Source: Rutidosis leptorrhynchoides (lineage: Eukaryota > Streptophyta > Magnoliopsida > Asterales > Asteraceae). From it: a stretch of 64,000 nucleotides of DNA. Location: assembly GCF_046630445.1 (NCBI RefSeq), contig NC_092333.1, positions 720,494,001 through 720,558,000 on the forward strand, read 5' to 3'. The position numbers and the translations under genes are program-made. Position 1 is the stretch's first letter. Each line of letters starts with the position of its first letter. The notes beneath the pieces were generated by a model, which was not told the origin of the DNA, did not search any database, and saw only the letters and a program-made list of their open reading frames with translations. Shown here in pieces: positions 36,503 through 48,594 of the stretch.

Positions 36503-39500
36503 ACTCTCCCCCACTTGAACCGGATTGCGTCCTCGCAATCCAAGCAACATGACAAGAAGGAAGATAAACAATCATAAACTCTTCGGGCTCCCAAGTAAAC
36601 TCGGAACCTTTACTACGAAGCCATTGAACTTTATAAGTTCTCACCTCTTTATTCCTCAACCTTTTTACCTTTTCGTCGAGTATCGCAATCGGCTCCTCAA
36701 CATACTCTAACTTGTTGTTTAGCTCAATTTCGTCTAATGGCATTCGTGAAGAATCATCCGCAAGACACTTACGGAGATGGGAAACATGAAATGTATTATG
36801 GATCCCCGCAAGCTCTTCGGGTAATTCCAAGCGATACGCAACTTCACCAACACGAGCTAAAATCTTAAATGGCCCAATAAACCGAGGAGCTAACTTTCAC
36901 TGTTTTCGAAACCGAATAATACCCTTCCATGGCGAAACCTTAAGCATCACCATGTCACCTTCTTGGAACTCAATCAATCGCCTACGTTTGTCGGCATATG
37001 ACTTTTTTCTATCTTGAGCCGCTTTCAAATGAGTCTGAATCATCTCAATCTTGCTATTCGTCTCTAAAACCAAATCGGTACTCCCGATTTCCTTTTGTCC
37101 CACTTCACCCCAACAAATCGAAGTTCGACACCTCCGCCCATAAAGCATCTCATAAGGTGGCATCCCGATACTAGTATGATAACTATTATTGTACGAGAAT
37201 TCCACCAGTGGTAAGTGTTCATCCCAACTACCACCGAAATCAATTATACACGCCTGTAACATTACTCCAATGTTTGATTCGTACGTTCGGTTTGTCCGTT
37301 CGTTTGAGGATGGTACGTTGTGCTCATTCTCAATTGTGTACCCATATCTTCATTAAACTTATTCCAAAACCGAGATGTGAAACGAGTATCCCGATCTGAC
37401 ATAATTGATATAGGAACCTCATGTCTCGATATCACCTCCTTGATAAATAATTTTGACAAAGCCTCCGACGATATCGTTTCCCGGATGGGAAGAAACAAAG
37501 CACTTTTCGTCAATCGGTCAACTATCACCCAAATCATATCAATTTGGGTTCTCACCGTCTTTGGTAACTTTGTAATGAAATCCATGGTAATGTGCTCTCA
37601 TTTCCATTTCAGGACTTCCAACGGTTGTAACTTACCATACAACTTTTGGTGCTCGGCCTTAACTTGCAAACACGTGACACATTGTTCAACATACTTTACA
37701 ACATCACGTTTCATGCCCAGCCACCAATACTCTTTCTTCAAATCAAGATACATTTTCGTCGCGCCCGGATAAATGGAATACTTTGACTTATGTGCTTCAT
37801 CAAGTAGCACTCGTCGGGAATCTCCCATTCTAGGCACCCACACCCTTCCTTGAAAAGATAACAAACCATGCGGACCTAAGGTAATAAACTCCATTTGGCC
37901 CACGATTCGTTCCTCATGTTTGTTGTTAACAAAAGCTTCAATTTGTATCTCACCAAGCTTTACAAGAAAATCGTTAGTAATAATAATGCGTAACGATCCT
38001 ACTCGCATCGCCGGATGTTGACTCTTCCGACTTAACGCATCTGCAACCAAGTTCGCCTTACCCGGATGATAAAGTATTTCATAATCATAATCTTTTACCA
38101 CATCCATCCACCTACGTTGTCGATAATTCAAATCTCGTTGATTAAAACGATGTTTTAAGCTCTTGTGATCCTAATATATCGTACATTTGACACCGTACAA
38201 ATAATGGCGCCAAATTTTTAACGCATGAACAACCGCCGCCAACTCAAGATCATGAGTCGGATATCTCGTTTCGTGTTCCTTTAATTGTCTAAAGGCGTAA
38301 GCGATGACTTTACCTCTTTGCATTAGAACACATCCGAGCCCATTTAAAGACGCATCACAATAAACTGTCATGTCTTCTACCCCTTCCGGCAATACTAACA
38401 CCGGAGCTTGACATAACTTCTCTTTTAACAATTGAAAAGCAATTTCTTGCTCGTTCTCCCAAGTAAATCTCGCGTTCTTTCTCGTCAACTTCGTCAAAGG
38501 AGAAGCGAATTTAGAAAAGTCTTGGATAAACCGACGATAATAACCGGCCAATCCGAGAAAACTTCAGATTTCCGTAGGCGTAGTCGGTCATCCCCAACTT
38601 TTTACCGTCTCAATCTTCCCCGGATCTACTTGAATACCATATTTGTTCACAATATGGCCAAGGAATTGAACTTCCCTTAGCCAAAATTCACATTTGGAGA
38701 ATTTTAAACGTCTTCAACACACCACGCAAATGATATTCATGCTCCTTCATACTCTTTGAATAGACAAGTATGTCGTCAATGAACACAATCACCGACTTAT
38801 CCAACATAGGTTGGCACACTTGGTTCATAAGATCCATGAATGCCGCCGGTGCATTCGTAAGACCAAAAGGCATAACTACAAACTCAAAATGCCCATAACG
38901 TGTTTGAAAGGCTGTTTTCTCAATATCTTCCTCACGGACCCGCATTTGGTGATAGCCGGACTGTAAGTCAATTTTAGAAAAATAAGTCGCGCCTTGGAGT
39001 TGATCAAATAAATCGTCAATCCGAGGCAATGGATAACGATTCTTGATCGTCACTTTATTCAACTCTCGATAATCGATGCACATTCGCATACTACCATCCT
39101 TCTTCTTCACGAATAAAATCGGAGCGCCCCATGGTGAAGCACTCGGTCGAATAAAACCCTTTTCAAGCAACTCTTGCATCTCCGTTGGTGCTAAACGATA
39201 AGGAGTTTTAGCAATGGGAGTAGCACCCGGAACCAACTCAATGCGAAATTCAACTTGTCTTTCCGCCGGAACACCCGGTAATTCATCCGGAAAAATGTAT
39301 TCGAATTCACTAACCACCAAAATTTCACAAATGGATGGTGGCTCTTCACGAGTATCAACTACATGAGCAAGAGAAGCCATGCCACCACTAACAAGAAAAA
39401 GACGTGCCCGTGCATAAGTGCATAATGGCACAAGTCTTCTTCGTTTTTCGCCATGAATAATTAACTCTCCCCCACTAGGGGTCTTCACACGAATAGACTT

Positions 39501-40376
39501 TTCATGGCATGCAATGTTGGCTCTATAACGATCGAGCCAATCCATACCAACAACAATATCGAATTCACCCAAAGTCATCGGGATAAGATCAATTTTAAAC
39601 GTTTCGAAACCAAACACAATATCACAATCCTTACAAACATCAATCCCTAGCACCGTCTTACCATCCGCTGTTTCAACTTCTACCGGATGACTTAACTTAG
39701 CTAGCGGTTTATCATGCTTAGAAACAAATCTCGGAGATACAAACGATAAATTAGCATCGCTATCAAAAAGGATCCTTGCCGGATTAGAGTTAGCCATGAA
39801 AGTACCTGATACAACTTTGTAGGATTGTTTGGCTTCATCATTGGTCATCAAGTAGTTGCGACCCCTAGCCGTACCCGCCACTTTCTCTAACCTCTTCACT
39901 TGATCACCATACAAATCGGGACACTCCGTCTTTCGGTGCCCTTCTTTTTGACAATTGAAACACGTGATTTTGTTTGTAGGCGGTTTTGGGCATTCACGAG
40001 AGATGTGACCCTTTTGCCCACAATTATAACAAGTAGGGAGAAAACTTCTGGAACCACCTTTCTTCATGCTATTAACACTTTTGGAACCCTTATTGTTTTT
40101 CTTGTTGGAAAAGTTCGAATGACTCGAACCTTCAAATTTTCTCTTTGAGAAAGAGAAGTCGCTTCTTCTTGGAACCTCCGGCTCGAAACCCTGAGCCAAT
40201 TCAAATAACTCGTCAAAAGACTTAGCCATTCCCCGACTAATCTTACCCTTCAACTCATCGCTTAGTGTACGATAAAAATCTAGAATCAACTTGTGATCAT
40301 CACCAACATACTCTGGACAAAAACGGGTCTTTGCCAAGAAGGTAGACTTGAGAGTAACCAAGTCCAATGAACCTTG
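36498..40376 (-). pseudogene. Chromovirus A pol, broken
   Basis: Read leftward: two CCHC knuckles ([28 protein letters not shown]), protease with an altered active site (LFDSDANLS, Gly lost), reverse transcriptase with [10 protein letters not shown], RNase H ([17 protein letters not shown]), integrase ([37 protein letters not shown]), GPF region and a chromodomain-like end (SEFTWEPEEF). At 38690 about 20 bases are missing just after the RT core, shifting frame; further stops lie at about 38635, 38550, 38170 and 37590, and a one-base shift near 37262. Open pieces: 40367-38688, 38551-38171, 38131-37598, 37585-37262, 37262-36897, 36830-36498. Same Tekay clade as B and C, but a different family. 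Confidence 0.9.
36503..36515 (-). promoter_or_regulatory. Polypurine tract of A
   Basis: On the minus strand gtgggggagagtt lies directly before the 3' LTR start TGTAAG; this is the second-strand primer region. The last pol frame reads through it and stops at a TAA made by the LTR itself. Confidence 0.85.
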
Positions 40377-40954
40377 TCACAAATTGTGCAACTCGTCCCA
40401 TATTCTATCAAGGTCGGAAGGAGTTCGGTATTCTTTGAAAAATTCCTTTTTAAACTCTTCCCACGTCAAGCTCATGCATTGCTCTTTCCCATATAATCGG
40501 ATTTTATCGTCCCACCACAACTTGGCCTCTTCACGCAACATACTAGAACCGTACTTGGTTTTCTTCTCGGGAGGACACTCCGCGGTACGGAAAGCCCCCT
40601 CGATGACAGAGATCCAACATGTGCTTTTCAACGGATCCCTTACTCCATTAAACATAGGAGGTTGAGCATCCTTGAAATTTTTGTAATGGAAGTCTCGCCT
40701 TCCATGCCCACCACTACCATTACCCCCCTTCGCCCCGAGGATGAATGTTTCTAGTAATGCCTCTTCAATCATGGCATTCATTCGCTCATTGATTAACTCG
40801 GTTACTTGCCCATCAACCGATTCTTGGAAAACCTTTCAGACATCCTCAAGAAATTCCGCTCTTTGCTTTTTAATGATGGCCTCAACCTTGGCCGTAAACT
40901 CGAGGTCCTAATCGGACCTCCTTCATGGTTCTCGGGTCCATTTCTCGTCTTCAT
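40377..40954 (-). pseudogene. Chromovirus A gag, broken
   Basis: Likely start at 40954 (MKTRNGPENHEGG). Soon afterwards the frame shifts by a small indel, and in the right frame a TGA interrupts near 40840. From 40781 it is open: the gag core reads KNFKDAQPPMFNGVRDP and AKLWWDDKIRLYG, then a TGA at 40379-40377 (a CGA to TGA type change) separates it from the rest of gag-pol in the same frame. The leader upstream is interrupted by solo LTR E. Confidence 0.85.
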
Positions 40955-41465
40955 ACTATAAAACGAAAATAGATTAAACAATGAAACGAAAGGATACGAC
41001 ATAATATTCATGTACACCTCACCGCCCCATCTTGCTCAACAATCGTCGTACATCGCTTGTTTGACACGATTTGAACCCGTAACAATGGTAGCTAATCATT
41101 ATTACGCGAGTGTAACGACCCGGCCAAAATGTCATTGACGGCGTCTTTAACTTAGGTCCCGTTACGTGGTCATAATCCCTATACGAGATGCGTTTGACCA
41201 AAATTATGTCGCATTCGTTTGAAACGTACAAGACTTGCAAAGTTTAGTTTACCAAACGGTTCGACAACAAGTTTGAGTTTACAAAAGTAGTAATGTATAA
41301 ATGAATATAACTTGCGACATAATTAGTTGAAAATCACGGTTGCTATAAATAGCGTAAGTATGTATGCTTGACTCCAAGCAAGTAATCAAAGTGTATGCAT
41401 GTATGCTTGACCCCAAGCAAGTATGAGTATACACGGAAGCATGTATCAAATAGCCATTCATGAAC

Positions 41466-41943
41466 CTGAGAAACATATAGAAAACTGTCAACGAAAAACG
41501 TTGGTGAAATCATAGGTGTTTGTAATCGTTGTTTTTGAACCACAAGATTTTGTATAGTTGATTATCCAAATCATTTGCATTCCAAAAGTATGTTTGCGAG
41601 CACCCAATTATCAAGACTTAACTGTTTTGCACCCTGTTGCGTAGTGTTAGAACATACACTAAACCCGAAAATATATTTCATCCGCTAACAGTAGCGAACC
41701 GTCCAAATGAGGCTCGTCAAGCCCATGTGATCACATAATATAAGTTCTCGCTTACACCCTGCAAGTGTAACTAATGATAATCGAATTGAGCCTTTTTGTT
41801 CTAATTCGCTGTGGAATGTTTGTTTCCGTACTTGTGTTCAAAGTATAAAAGTATGTAGTATAAAACTGTATATGTTTCTCATCCCATGATTTAAAAGTAT
41901 AAAAGTTGTTGAAAGATGGGACTATGATCTCACCTCGAGTGCA
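41466..41943 (-). promoter_or_regulatory. Intron-like module in solo LTR E
   Basis: Minus-strand donor cgag|gtgagatcatag and acceptor atgtttctcag|gttcatg, 478 bp apart, with tcaccaacg and cgttgac shortly before the acceptor as in B, C and F. Confidence 0.55.
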
Positions 41944-42172
41944 CGAGTATAAATGTAAAGTAAACGTGTGCATGAAAGTTGTTTAGCCTTGACCTAAACA
42001 AGTAAGTTGCATCAATTAACCGGTTATGACACAAGGTCGGGCGAAATGTGTTCAATTAGTCATATGGCTCGTTACGACTCGATTATATAGCATGTGAATC
42101 AAGTTGTCAAGTTTCATGCAAGAATCAAGTATAAAAGGGGATTAGAACGATTGCATAAGTTTTTGGTTAAGT

Positions 42173-42204
42173 TTGACTAAAAGTCAAACTTTGGTCAAAG
42201 TCAA
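42173..42204 (-). promoter_or_regulatory. W-box cluster in solo LTR E
   Basis: Four TTGAC-type cores in about 30 bp, three on the minus strand (agtcaa 42182, ggtcaa 42193, agtcaa 42199) and one on plus (ttgact 42173). It parallels the cluster in LTR B. Confidence 0.5.
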
Positions 42205-42355
42205 AGTTAACGAGGTTGGGTCGGGTATTCGACGATTTTTCTAAGTTATATAATCATATGCGAGCATGTTGGCCAAGTTTCATGTTAATCGGAGGTGCGT
42301 AGCATAGTTAGAATTAAACGAAAATGACAATTTTGGACAGCCCCTGATAGATCAT

Positions 42356-42433
42356 CTGGACGGCGTCCAGAATGGCTGGACGGCGTCCAGCAGTGAAGGG
42401 TGGGATGGCGTCTAGAATATGGGACGACGTCCC
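42356..42433. repeat. Cluster of four GC-rich palindromes in solo LTR E
   Basis: Two exact ctggacggcgtccag copies (42356-42370, 42376-42390), then gggatggcgtcta and gggacgacgtccc. Same order and spacing as in LTR A, although the surrounding LTR sequence is not alike. Confidence 0.85.
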
Positions 42434-43558
42434 AATGAACTACAGGTTGCTGAAGCTGAAATTTGACAAGTCTCGAACCAAACTCATTTCAAACACAACA
42501 TATGAACCGAAAACACGCAAGACACGTATCTTATATCGTTGGAAAGGTATTTTGACGAGGAATATAACTAAACACATATCATCAAACAAATACATCATTT
42601 AATGACCAAATCCTCATCGAATGATTGTTAAAAGTTCATCATTGATGTTTCAAGTTCGTAAAACGAATTTTATGATTCGGGCAACCAATTTACATGTATT
42701 ATATGCCGTTTTAAAGATAATTTAACATACATTGCAATTAAACACTTTCTAACAACGTCTCATGGCATTCAAGGCATCAAAAATTCATTTTAAAAGCTAT
42801 CAAACCCTAGCCAAGAATCACAAAATCAATAATCATGTTAATGCAAGGTTTTCATGTCATCCAACATACCAAAACGAAGCTAATGATGCTAGTAACACCT
42901 TTAACACACAAGGTTTAACATCTAACAATAGTTAAACAATCTAAAATCAAAGATTTAACAAACCCATTTCAAGTGTTCATGCTAGTTTATGCAAAACAAC
43001 AAGATCGAGCAAATAAATCACATATTCATGCTAGACTCGAGCCATAGACACTAACTAACACCATTTCAAGTCTAAAGGTCTAATTTATGAAAAATTAGAG
43101 ATTTTGAAAAGCTTACCTCAAGCTATGAAATTGGTACCAAATTGAAGAGGATGAAGAGTGGATCACGAATATGTAATTTGTTTTGATGTTTGCTTGCTTG
43201 AATTGAAATAGATGATTTAATGAATTAGGTGAGATGAGTGTTCTTGTAACTAGAGAGAAAAGATGTGGTGGGGAGGTAGAAGTGAATGAGTGGAGATGAG
43301 ATGGGGTTTGACTAGTTGACCTAGTCACTAGTTTGGCCCATTGACAACTTTGGTCCCTCGAGTTTGAAAGCGGGTGCGTGAATTATCAAACGAATTATTT
43401 TAAGTATGCGAGAATAAACGAGAGATGTTATAATCAAATCACGGAAATATTAAGAACGTTAGTTACGAAAGATAGGAATTTAGATAACGAAAGACATTAT
43501 CAAAAAAAAAACGGTGTTAAAATAAATTTAACGGAAAAACGCGGGATGTTACAGCGAG

Positions 43559-43783
43559 CACGTCGCATTAACTCGCTAGTACAACAACTATCTTGCTTGA
43601 TGATTGCAAAACACAACACAAAACAATTAGCGCATAGTTAGTTCACCTAAACCTAGGCACTAACCAATCCCCGGTTCGACCCGTATCCTACAAGTCCCGC
43701 ATAACGTGCATACACAATAAAGTCTAAGTCTAGGCACTTATCTCAAGTTGCCTAAATCCCTTACACCATGCTATGATACCACT
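43559..43783 (-). other. Leader of chromovirus A with primer-binding site
   Basis: On the minus strand, tggtatcatagc (complement of 43770-43781) is one base from the initiator Met tRNA site and lies two bases after the 5' LTR end. The rest is non-coding leader, interrupted below 43559 by solo LTR E. Confidence 0.8.
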
Positions 43784-44266
43784 TGTAACGACCCAAACCT
43801 CGTTATACCAAAATATGATCCCAAAAAAAAAAAATTCTGTTTCAACACATCTGGACGGCGTCCAGCTATCTGGACGGCGTCCAGCTCTGAAGGTTGGGAC
43901 GGCGTCCAAGCATATTGGACGGTGTCCAAATGAACTGAAAGTTTCTGCTCCCTGGGTCCAACTTACATGAGCGGAAATTCCGCTTCCTGACACTATTAAA
44001 CGAAACGCTTTTCACAACATGTTAACATAATTAAAACTAAGGAGTTTCTACAATAAAACCAAGTTTTACAACATCGTGCCCACATCGGCCGTTTTACGAG
44101 TTTCGTTCAAAAATACAAGTTTCGACCATTCAAGTTTAATTTCCAAACGGCACTAGAGCATGGTGTTTGGGGTTAAACTACCCAATCTTGGCCGAACTTC
44201 CAAAAAGCTAATCCCTCGAGATTCACTAATCCAACCGAATACCTTTGCCCTTATCCACACTGGAGC

Positions 44267-44319
44267 CTAAAAAGGTAAACAACGAGAGGGTAAGCAAAAC
44301 GCTTAGTGAATGCAATAAG

Positions 44320-44366
<47 letters not shown>

Positions 44367-44914
44367 CCTACTTACTTGCAATCACTACACAATTACCTCA
44401 TACACGCTAGCATTTAAATTAGCATACCATCGCAAAGTATAACGCTAAATCTCCGGTAACACAAGCTAGCACATCAATAGCATATAACACGAACAAATAT
44501 AATATGCTACACTACATCTCTTAACCATGGTTAACCAAAACACAAGGGAACGATTCTCGCGAATGAACCGCTAGCCACGCGGTGACGCGGACACCACTAG
44601 TATGCATCACTAGTCCCTTAGGTGGTATCGACGCCCAAACTTTAAACCCACCCGTCACGTGAAATGTGGTATCGAACGCCCGAACTTTAAACCCACACTT
44701 CACGCCCGCACACATACATATGATATGGTATCGAACGCCCGAACTTTAACCCATATCACATGCCACACATGAAGATGAGGTATCGAACGCCCGAACTTTA
44801 AACCCTCATCCCATGCCTACGTGATGTGGTATCGCATACCCGAACTTAAAACCCACATCGCCTTTCGCACAAGTAAATACATTACATATACACATGTATA
44901 ATTATTCCACTCAC
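44267..44914 (-). promoter_or_regulatory. Possible intron-like module in LTR A
   Basis: Minus-strand donor gataag|gtgagtgg and acceptor acctttttag|gctcc, 648 bp apart. The donor resembles those of B, C, E and F, but the acceptor side lacks the tgttgac...ttctcag block, so support is weaker. The hairpin array and the B insertion point lie inside it. Confidence 0.35.
44621..44860 (-). repeat. Array of five hairpins with shared loop and differing stems, LTR A
   Basis: Units repeat every 40-60 bp. The core tatcgaacgcccgaactttaa is nearly constant (unit 5 reads tatcgcatacccgaactta). The arms differ: ggtgg/ccacc (44621-44652), gtgaaatgtgg/ccacacttcac (44659-44703), tgatatgg/ccatatca (44721-44758), gatgagg/cctcatc (44774-44810), gatgtgg/ccacatc (44823-44859). 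Changed bases in one arm are matched in the other, so pairing appears to be kept by selection or by copying of whole stems. Confidence 0.8.
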
Positions 44915-45696
44915 CTTATCGTCTTTTGGTGAATGATAATTCGAGCTCGTAACCTTCAACGTAACGTACCTATTACATTATGCACAATATTAATCATACA
45001 TTCAAGTTGGTGAACCAACTCACTCACCACTCAAGTGTCATTTTGACCCATCTCAAGGTTAACGCACTCATTTGGGTCACTTTCATACCCAAATACACCC
45101 ATTTACTTTAAACACTAAGTGTGCTAGTGATTTACTAACATTTAAGACCCATATACACAATTTAACATTTCAAAACCCTATGTTAGTCGTCTTTGAGTCC
45201 TCATGACCCAAACTTACCCCAAAACCCCCAAAACACTAACAATTGGGTTTATGTTCATTACTAACCCAAACCCTAACCCTTAAACAATTAAAACAAGGAA
45301 ATCAAGGTTAAGACTTACCACTACAATCAAAATGTAGCTAGGGACTAGATGAACAACTTTAGAACTCACACTAATCCCTGATTCGACCTTCTTCTTCCTT
45401 GATTTGAGCTCTCTCACTCTATATCTTTCTCTCTCTAGAAATTAAGTGGAAAGGGATAAGGTTGGTGAAAGTGGTCTAAATGAGGCTCCCCCAACTGATC
45501 TAGTGCCTTAAATTCGTCCACAAAGTGAAAATACCAAAATACCCCTTTGTAATATCTAAAAACAAAACAGCTGGCTCGCCAGTTCATCTGGACGGCGTCC
45601 AGAATACTGGACGGCATCCAGCCCTTCAATAAAGGACGGCGTCCCACCATTTGGACGGCTTCCCAACCTTATGTGAAAACAGGATCTTACATCATG

Positions 45697-46439
45697 ACAG
45701 AAGATCCGTTCTTGTTCTTCCTATAAATCATAACAACGGTCAACTTTCGATGTTCTTCACTGCAAACATCGCTGGTTGAAACTCATATCTGGTCATCGTG
45801 ACTCAAGAACCCAAATCCATTCATCTTGACTTCAAGAACCCAGATCCGTTTAGCGTGATTTCGGTTAATCGATTAACAATTTACGTATCCGAGTACAACT
45901 AATGAATGGTTGTGGTTCGAGATCGTCACTTTCATCGGAGTAATCGATGGGTTGGTCACGAAATCAATTTTGTTTTTTTTGTTTTTTGAAATATAATTTG
46001 ATATCAGAATCATGTTTGTGAATTAAATAGTAAAATGTTCACATGAACAAGGATGTGATCAATTTAATCATTACAATCAGTTTCCATAAGTGATGGTGAA
46101 GATTCAAATGGATGGATGATCAGTGTTAAATCAAAGTTGTTAATTATGTTTTTACATTTTAATTTCTGGGTTCTTTTAATTTTACTTTTCCAGATATATG
46201 TGTGATGTGATCGAAATAAAAGCATGATCATGAAATCTGTTTATATCAAAATAGCCCACCGATTTTTGATTTGCTGATATCCATCGATTTCTGATACAGT
46301 GGTTTTTAGTGTTTGTGCTTGTGAATTAGGTATAAAATGAGGAAAAAATGAGGAAGAAGGTGACTTGTGTCTTATTAGTATGATAACAAATTAAATTAAA
46401 TAAAAAGTGATATGGAAATGAAAATCCAATGTGACATGA
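45697..46439. other. Interior of MULE-like element, right part
   Basis: Joins 8401-8517 once chromovirus A is removed. Repeats of a phrase like aagaacccagatccgtt (45803-45860) suggest a captured, decayed gene or leader piece; no frame is recognisable. Confidence 0.45.
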
Positions 46440-46619
46440 CAACTCAACGCCAACTCTGATGACACGCCATCTAGTGTTTTGATTGCAGGTTAGAAAAGTA
46501 TAATCGTTTATATTGGTACACTTTTTGAAATTATATAGCCTACAGTGAAATTTTTTTGGGATAAAACCTACAATGGGATAAAACGAAAAGTATATAGTCA
46601 ATCTTGTCTTTATTACTTT
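46440..46619 (-). mobile_element. MULE-like DNA element, right terminal inverted repeat
   Basis: Inverted partner of 8224-8400; the best match is 46510-46602. The outermost 10-15 bases are too diverged to fix the end. Confidence 0.6.
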
Positions 46620-46835
46620 CAAAGAGTTTTTGCAAAGATGATTCACCCATTATGATTTTTCAATTGTATTGATTATTATATCTATTATCCCTCTTGTTAA
46701 TCTGCCACCGGATGATCTTTACTTTTTCTCTAAAATTTTAGTATTTATAATTCTATCATCAAAGTACTTATCTATTTATTGATATATATGAATTCTGATT
46801 TATGTTATTGTTTGTTTTAATTTTGATAATAGAAG

Positions 46836-47152
46836 ATGTCAAATTTATCAAAGTTTGAATTTGTTCCACTGGAAGTAACAAGAAAGAATTATATGTCATG
46901 GTCATTGACGTAGAAATCAATTTTGAATCAATGGGTATTTTAGAAACTATAAATGAAAACATCACTTGTTCTTAACAAGACAAAGCAACACAAAGTTCTT
47001 TAATTCGTAAACACATTGATAACATTTTGAAAAATTATTATCTCACCACTAAAGATCCAAGTGTTTTGTGGCAAATAACCAAAATCAAATTTTACAGTCA
47101 AAAGGAAGTTTACTTCCCGCTACTATAGAAGAATGGACTAAAACAAGAAAAA
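46836..47152 (+). pseudogene. Ty1/copia element G gag remnant
   Basis: Begins MSNLSKFEFVPLEV then RKNYMSWSL before a TAG at 46911. This matches the N-terminus of copia gag proteins with the F..L...G.NY..W motif. Beyond it only scattered matches remain. It is followed at once by an RNase H tail, so protease, integrase and reverse transcriptase have been deleted. Confidence 0.75.
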
Positions 47153-47410
47153 GGTCCAACTATAATCCATGAAAATAATGCACCTTGGGTTGCACTAATG
47201 AAGGAAGGGTATATCAAAAGTGACAGAAAATAACATATACCTCCAAGATTCTTTTCATTTACTCAATATCTCATTAAGGATAATCAGATTGAAATAAGAT
47301 ATGTTTAATCTAGCAACAACTCTGACGATCTTTTCACTAAAGCACTACCAACTGCCATTTTCCGAAAACATGTTCACACTATTAGTATGAGGCATGTTCA
47401 GAAGATGTAA
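47153..47410 (+). pseudogene. Ty1/copia element G RNase H C-terminal remnant
   Basis: A single frame of 86 codons with two internal stops: PTIIHENNAPWVALMKEGYI, then PPRFFSFTQYL, then SDDLFTKALPTAIFRKHVHT and a closing MRHVQKM. This is the typical copia pol end (DLFTKALP motif). No frameshift. The 3' LTR follows after about 160 bp. Confidence 0.85.
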
Positions 47411-47559
47411 CAGCTAAAAAATGTCTACATTAGGGGGAGTCAACTCCATGTTACATTCTTTTTTCCTTAGCTAAAGTTGTTTTTCACTGGTTTTTTCTTT
47501 AGCAAAATTTTTAACAAGGCAGTACAAGTTGATCTTTAATGGAAACAAAATTGTCATTC

Positions 47560-48382
47560 AAGAGAGAGTGTTATGATTAAACCATGTGCCCACAATATAT
47601 CTAGGTGGATGATTCAATTTTGTGACACCACATTTTATTACTATTTCAATTTGCTTATTCTTATAACTAGTTGTGGAGCCCTCGCTTCGTGTCGGAGGCT
47701 CCGTTTTGAATGCGAGTTAAAAAAAAATATTTATCTATTTTGTAAAAAAGAATTTTTTTCGACATCTAACATTGAAGGGTTGTTCCTTTTGCGAAAGTTG
47801 TTTCTTTTAGCGTTTTTTTTTTTTATTTTTATTTTATGTTAGTTGATCTTTTTTGACATCTTTTGGTAGCATTGAAGGGTTGTTACTTTTATGAAAGTTG
47901 TCTCTTTTCCTTTTATGAAAGTTGCCTCTTTTATTGTTAAGGGGGAAGGAAAAAAAAGGTAGTTGATTTTTTTGTAGAAACTTTTTTTTTCGACATCTTT
48001 TGGTAACATTGAAGGGTTGGTTCTTTTACGAAAGTTACTTCTTTTATCGTTGGAGACAAAAAAAAGTGAAATGACAAAAATACCCCTGATTGCTATTGAT
48101 AAATAGTGAAATAGTGTTTTGTCTAATAAATATAAATATAAATATAAATATAAATATGGCAATAACCTTTGTCAAAGATGAATAGTAGTTGTATAGTGAT
48201 CTTTGTACTATAAATAGGCTATACATGTAATGTAATGTAATTCTTTGATCTTGCACCTTTCACTACTTTCATAATAGAAATATTACTTCTCCTTCTTTCT
48301 TTATTCTTATAATAATAAGTAGAAATCTTGTTGCAAAGATTAGGCCATAAAAGTTGTTACATACAACTAAAAATCATAAAAC
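47560..48382 (+). mobile_element. Ty1/copia element G, polypurine tract and 3' LTR
   Basis: caagagagag at 47559-47568 is the polypurine tract; the LTR begins TGTTATGATT at 47569 and ends near 48382. It matches the 5' LTR in 47594-47669 and 48165-48382. About 480 bp in between (47670-48153) is an insertion absent from the 5' LTR. Confidence 0.75.
47670..48153 (-). mobile_element. Helitron-like insertion in 3' LTR of G (candidate)
   Basis: On the minus strand the insertion ends ggctccacaactag followed by T, and just before that ggagcc and ggctcc can pair as a short hairpin. That is the usual Helitron 3' end (hairpin, CTAG, then T). The other end is an (ATATTT)n run and lacks a clear TC start. 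Inside are three imperfect copies of a cattgaagggttgtt / gaaagttg unit (47769, 47870, 48008). No target duplication was seen, as expected for Helitrons. Confidence 0.45.
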
Positions 48383-48387
<5 letters not shown>

Positions 48388-48439
<52 letters not shown>

Positions 48440-48440
48440 T
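48388..48440 (+). repeat. (TTA)n microsatellite
   Basis: Near-perfect TTA run just after the element G 3' LTR. Confidence 0.95.
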
Positions 48441-48594
48441 TAACAGTCATTAATTCTCATTTAATTATCATTCAATTTGAGTTACAGGTATACTCTATAA
48501 ATTTAAATTATATTAATTATTCATTTAGATTACATTATTAGTTTAAAACTCATTATATAATAGTCTTCTATATTAATACGGTATAATTGTAAAG

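Larger units (their letters stand above)
41111..43553 (-). mobile_element. Solo LTR E inserted in the leader of A
   Basis: Bracketed by the 5-bp duplication gcgag (41106-41110, 43554-43558). Ends are TGTAACGACCC and GGGATGTTACA. On the minus strand it reads TGTAACATCCCGCG to GGGTCGTTACA, which is the likely sense because the splice-like module (41943 down to 41466) and promoter-type elements follow that direction. 2443 bp, no internal domain: a solo LTR left by recombination. Contains palindromes (42356-42433), W-boxes (42173-42204) and two short gcttgac(t/c)ccaagc hairpins (about 41366 and 41406). Confidence 0.9.
43784..45691 (-). mobile_element. Chromovirus A, 5' LTR (uninterrupted)
   Basis: 1908 bp, followed by the outer duplication tcatg (45692-45696, partner 8518-8522). 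It holds the single uninterrupted gagaggg site where B entered the other LTR, and an (AT)n run (44324-44366). Palindrome clusters lie near both ends, the hairpin array at 44621-44860, and a candidate donor/acceptor pair at 44914 and 44267. Confidence 0.95.

Noticed and set aside
44621-44860. Regularly spaced repeats resembling a CRISPR array
   Set aside because: Plant nuclear DNA, no cas genes; the repeats are hairpin units inside an LTR and occur in both LTR copies.
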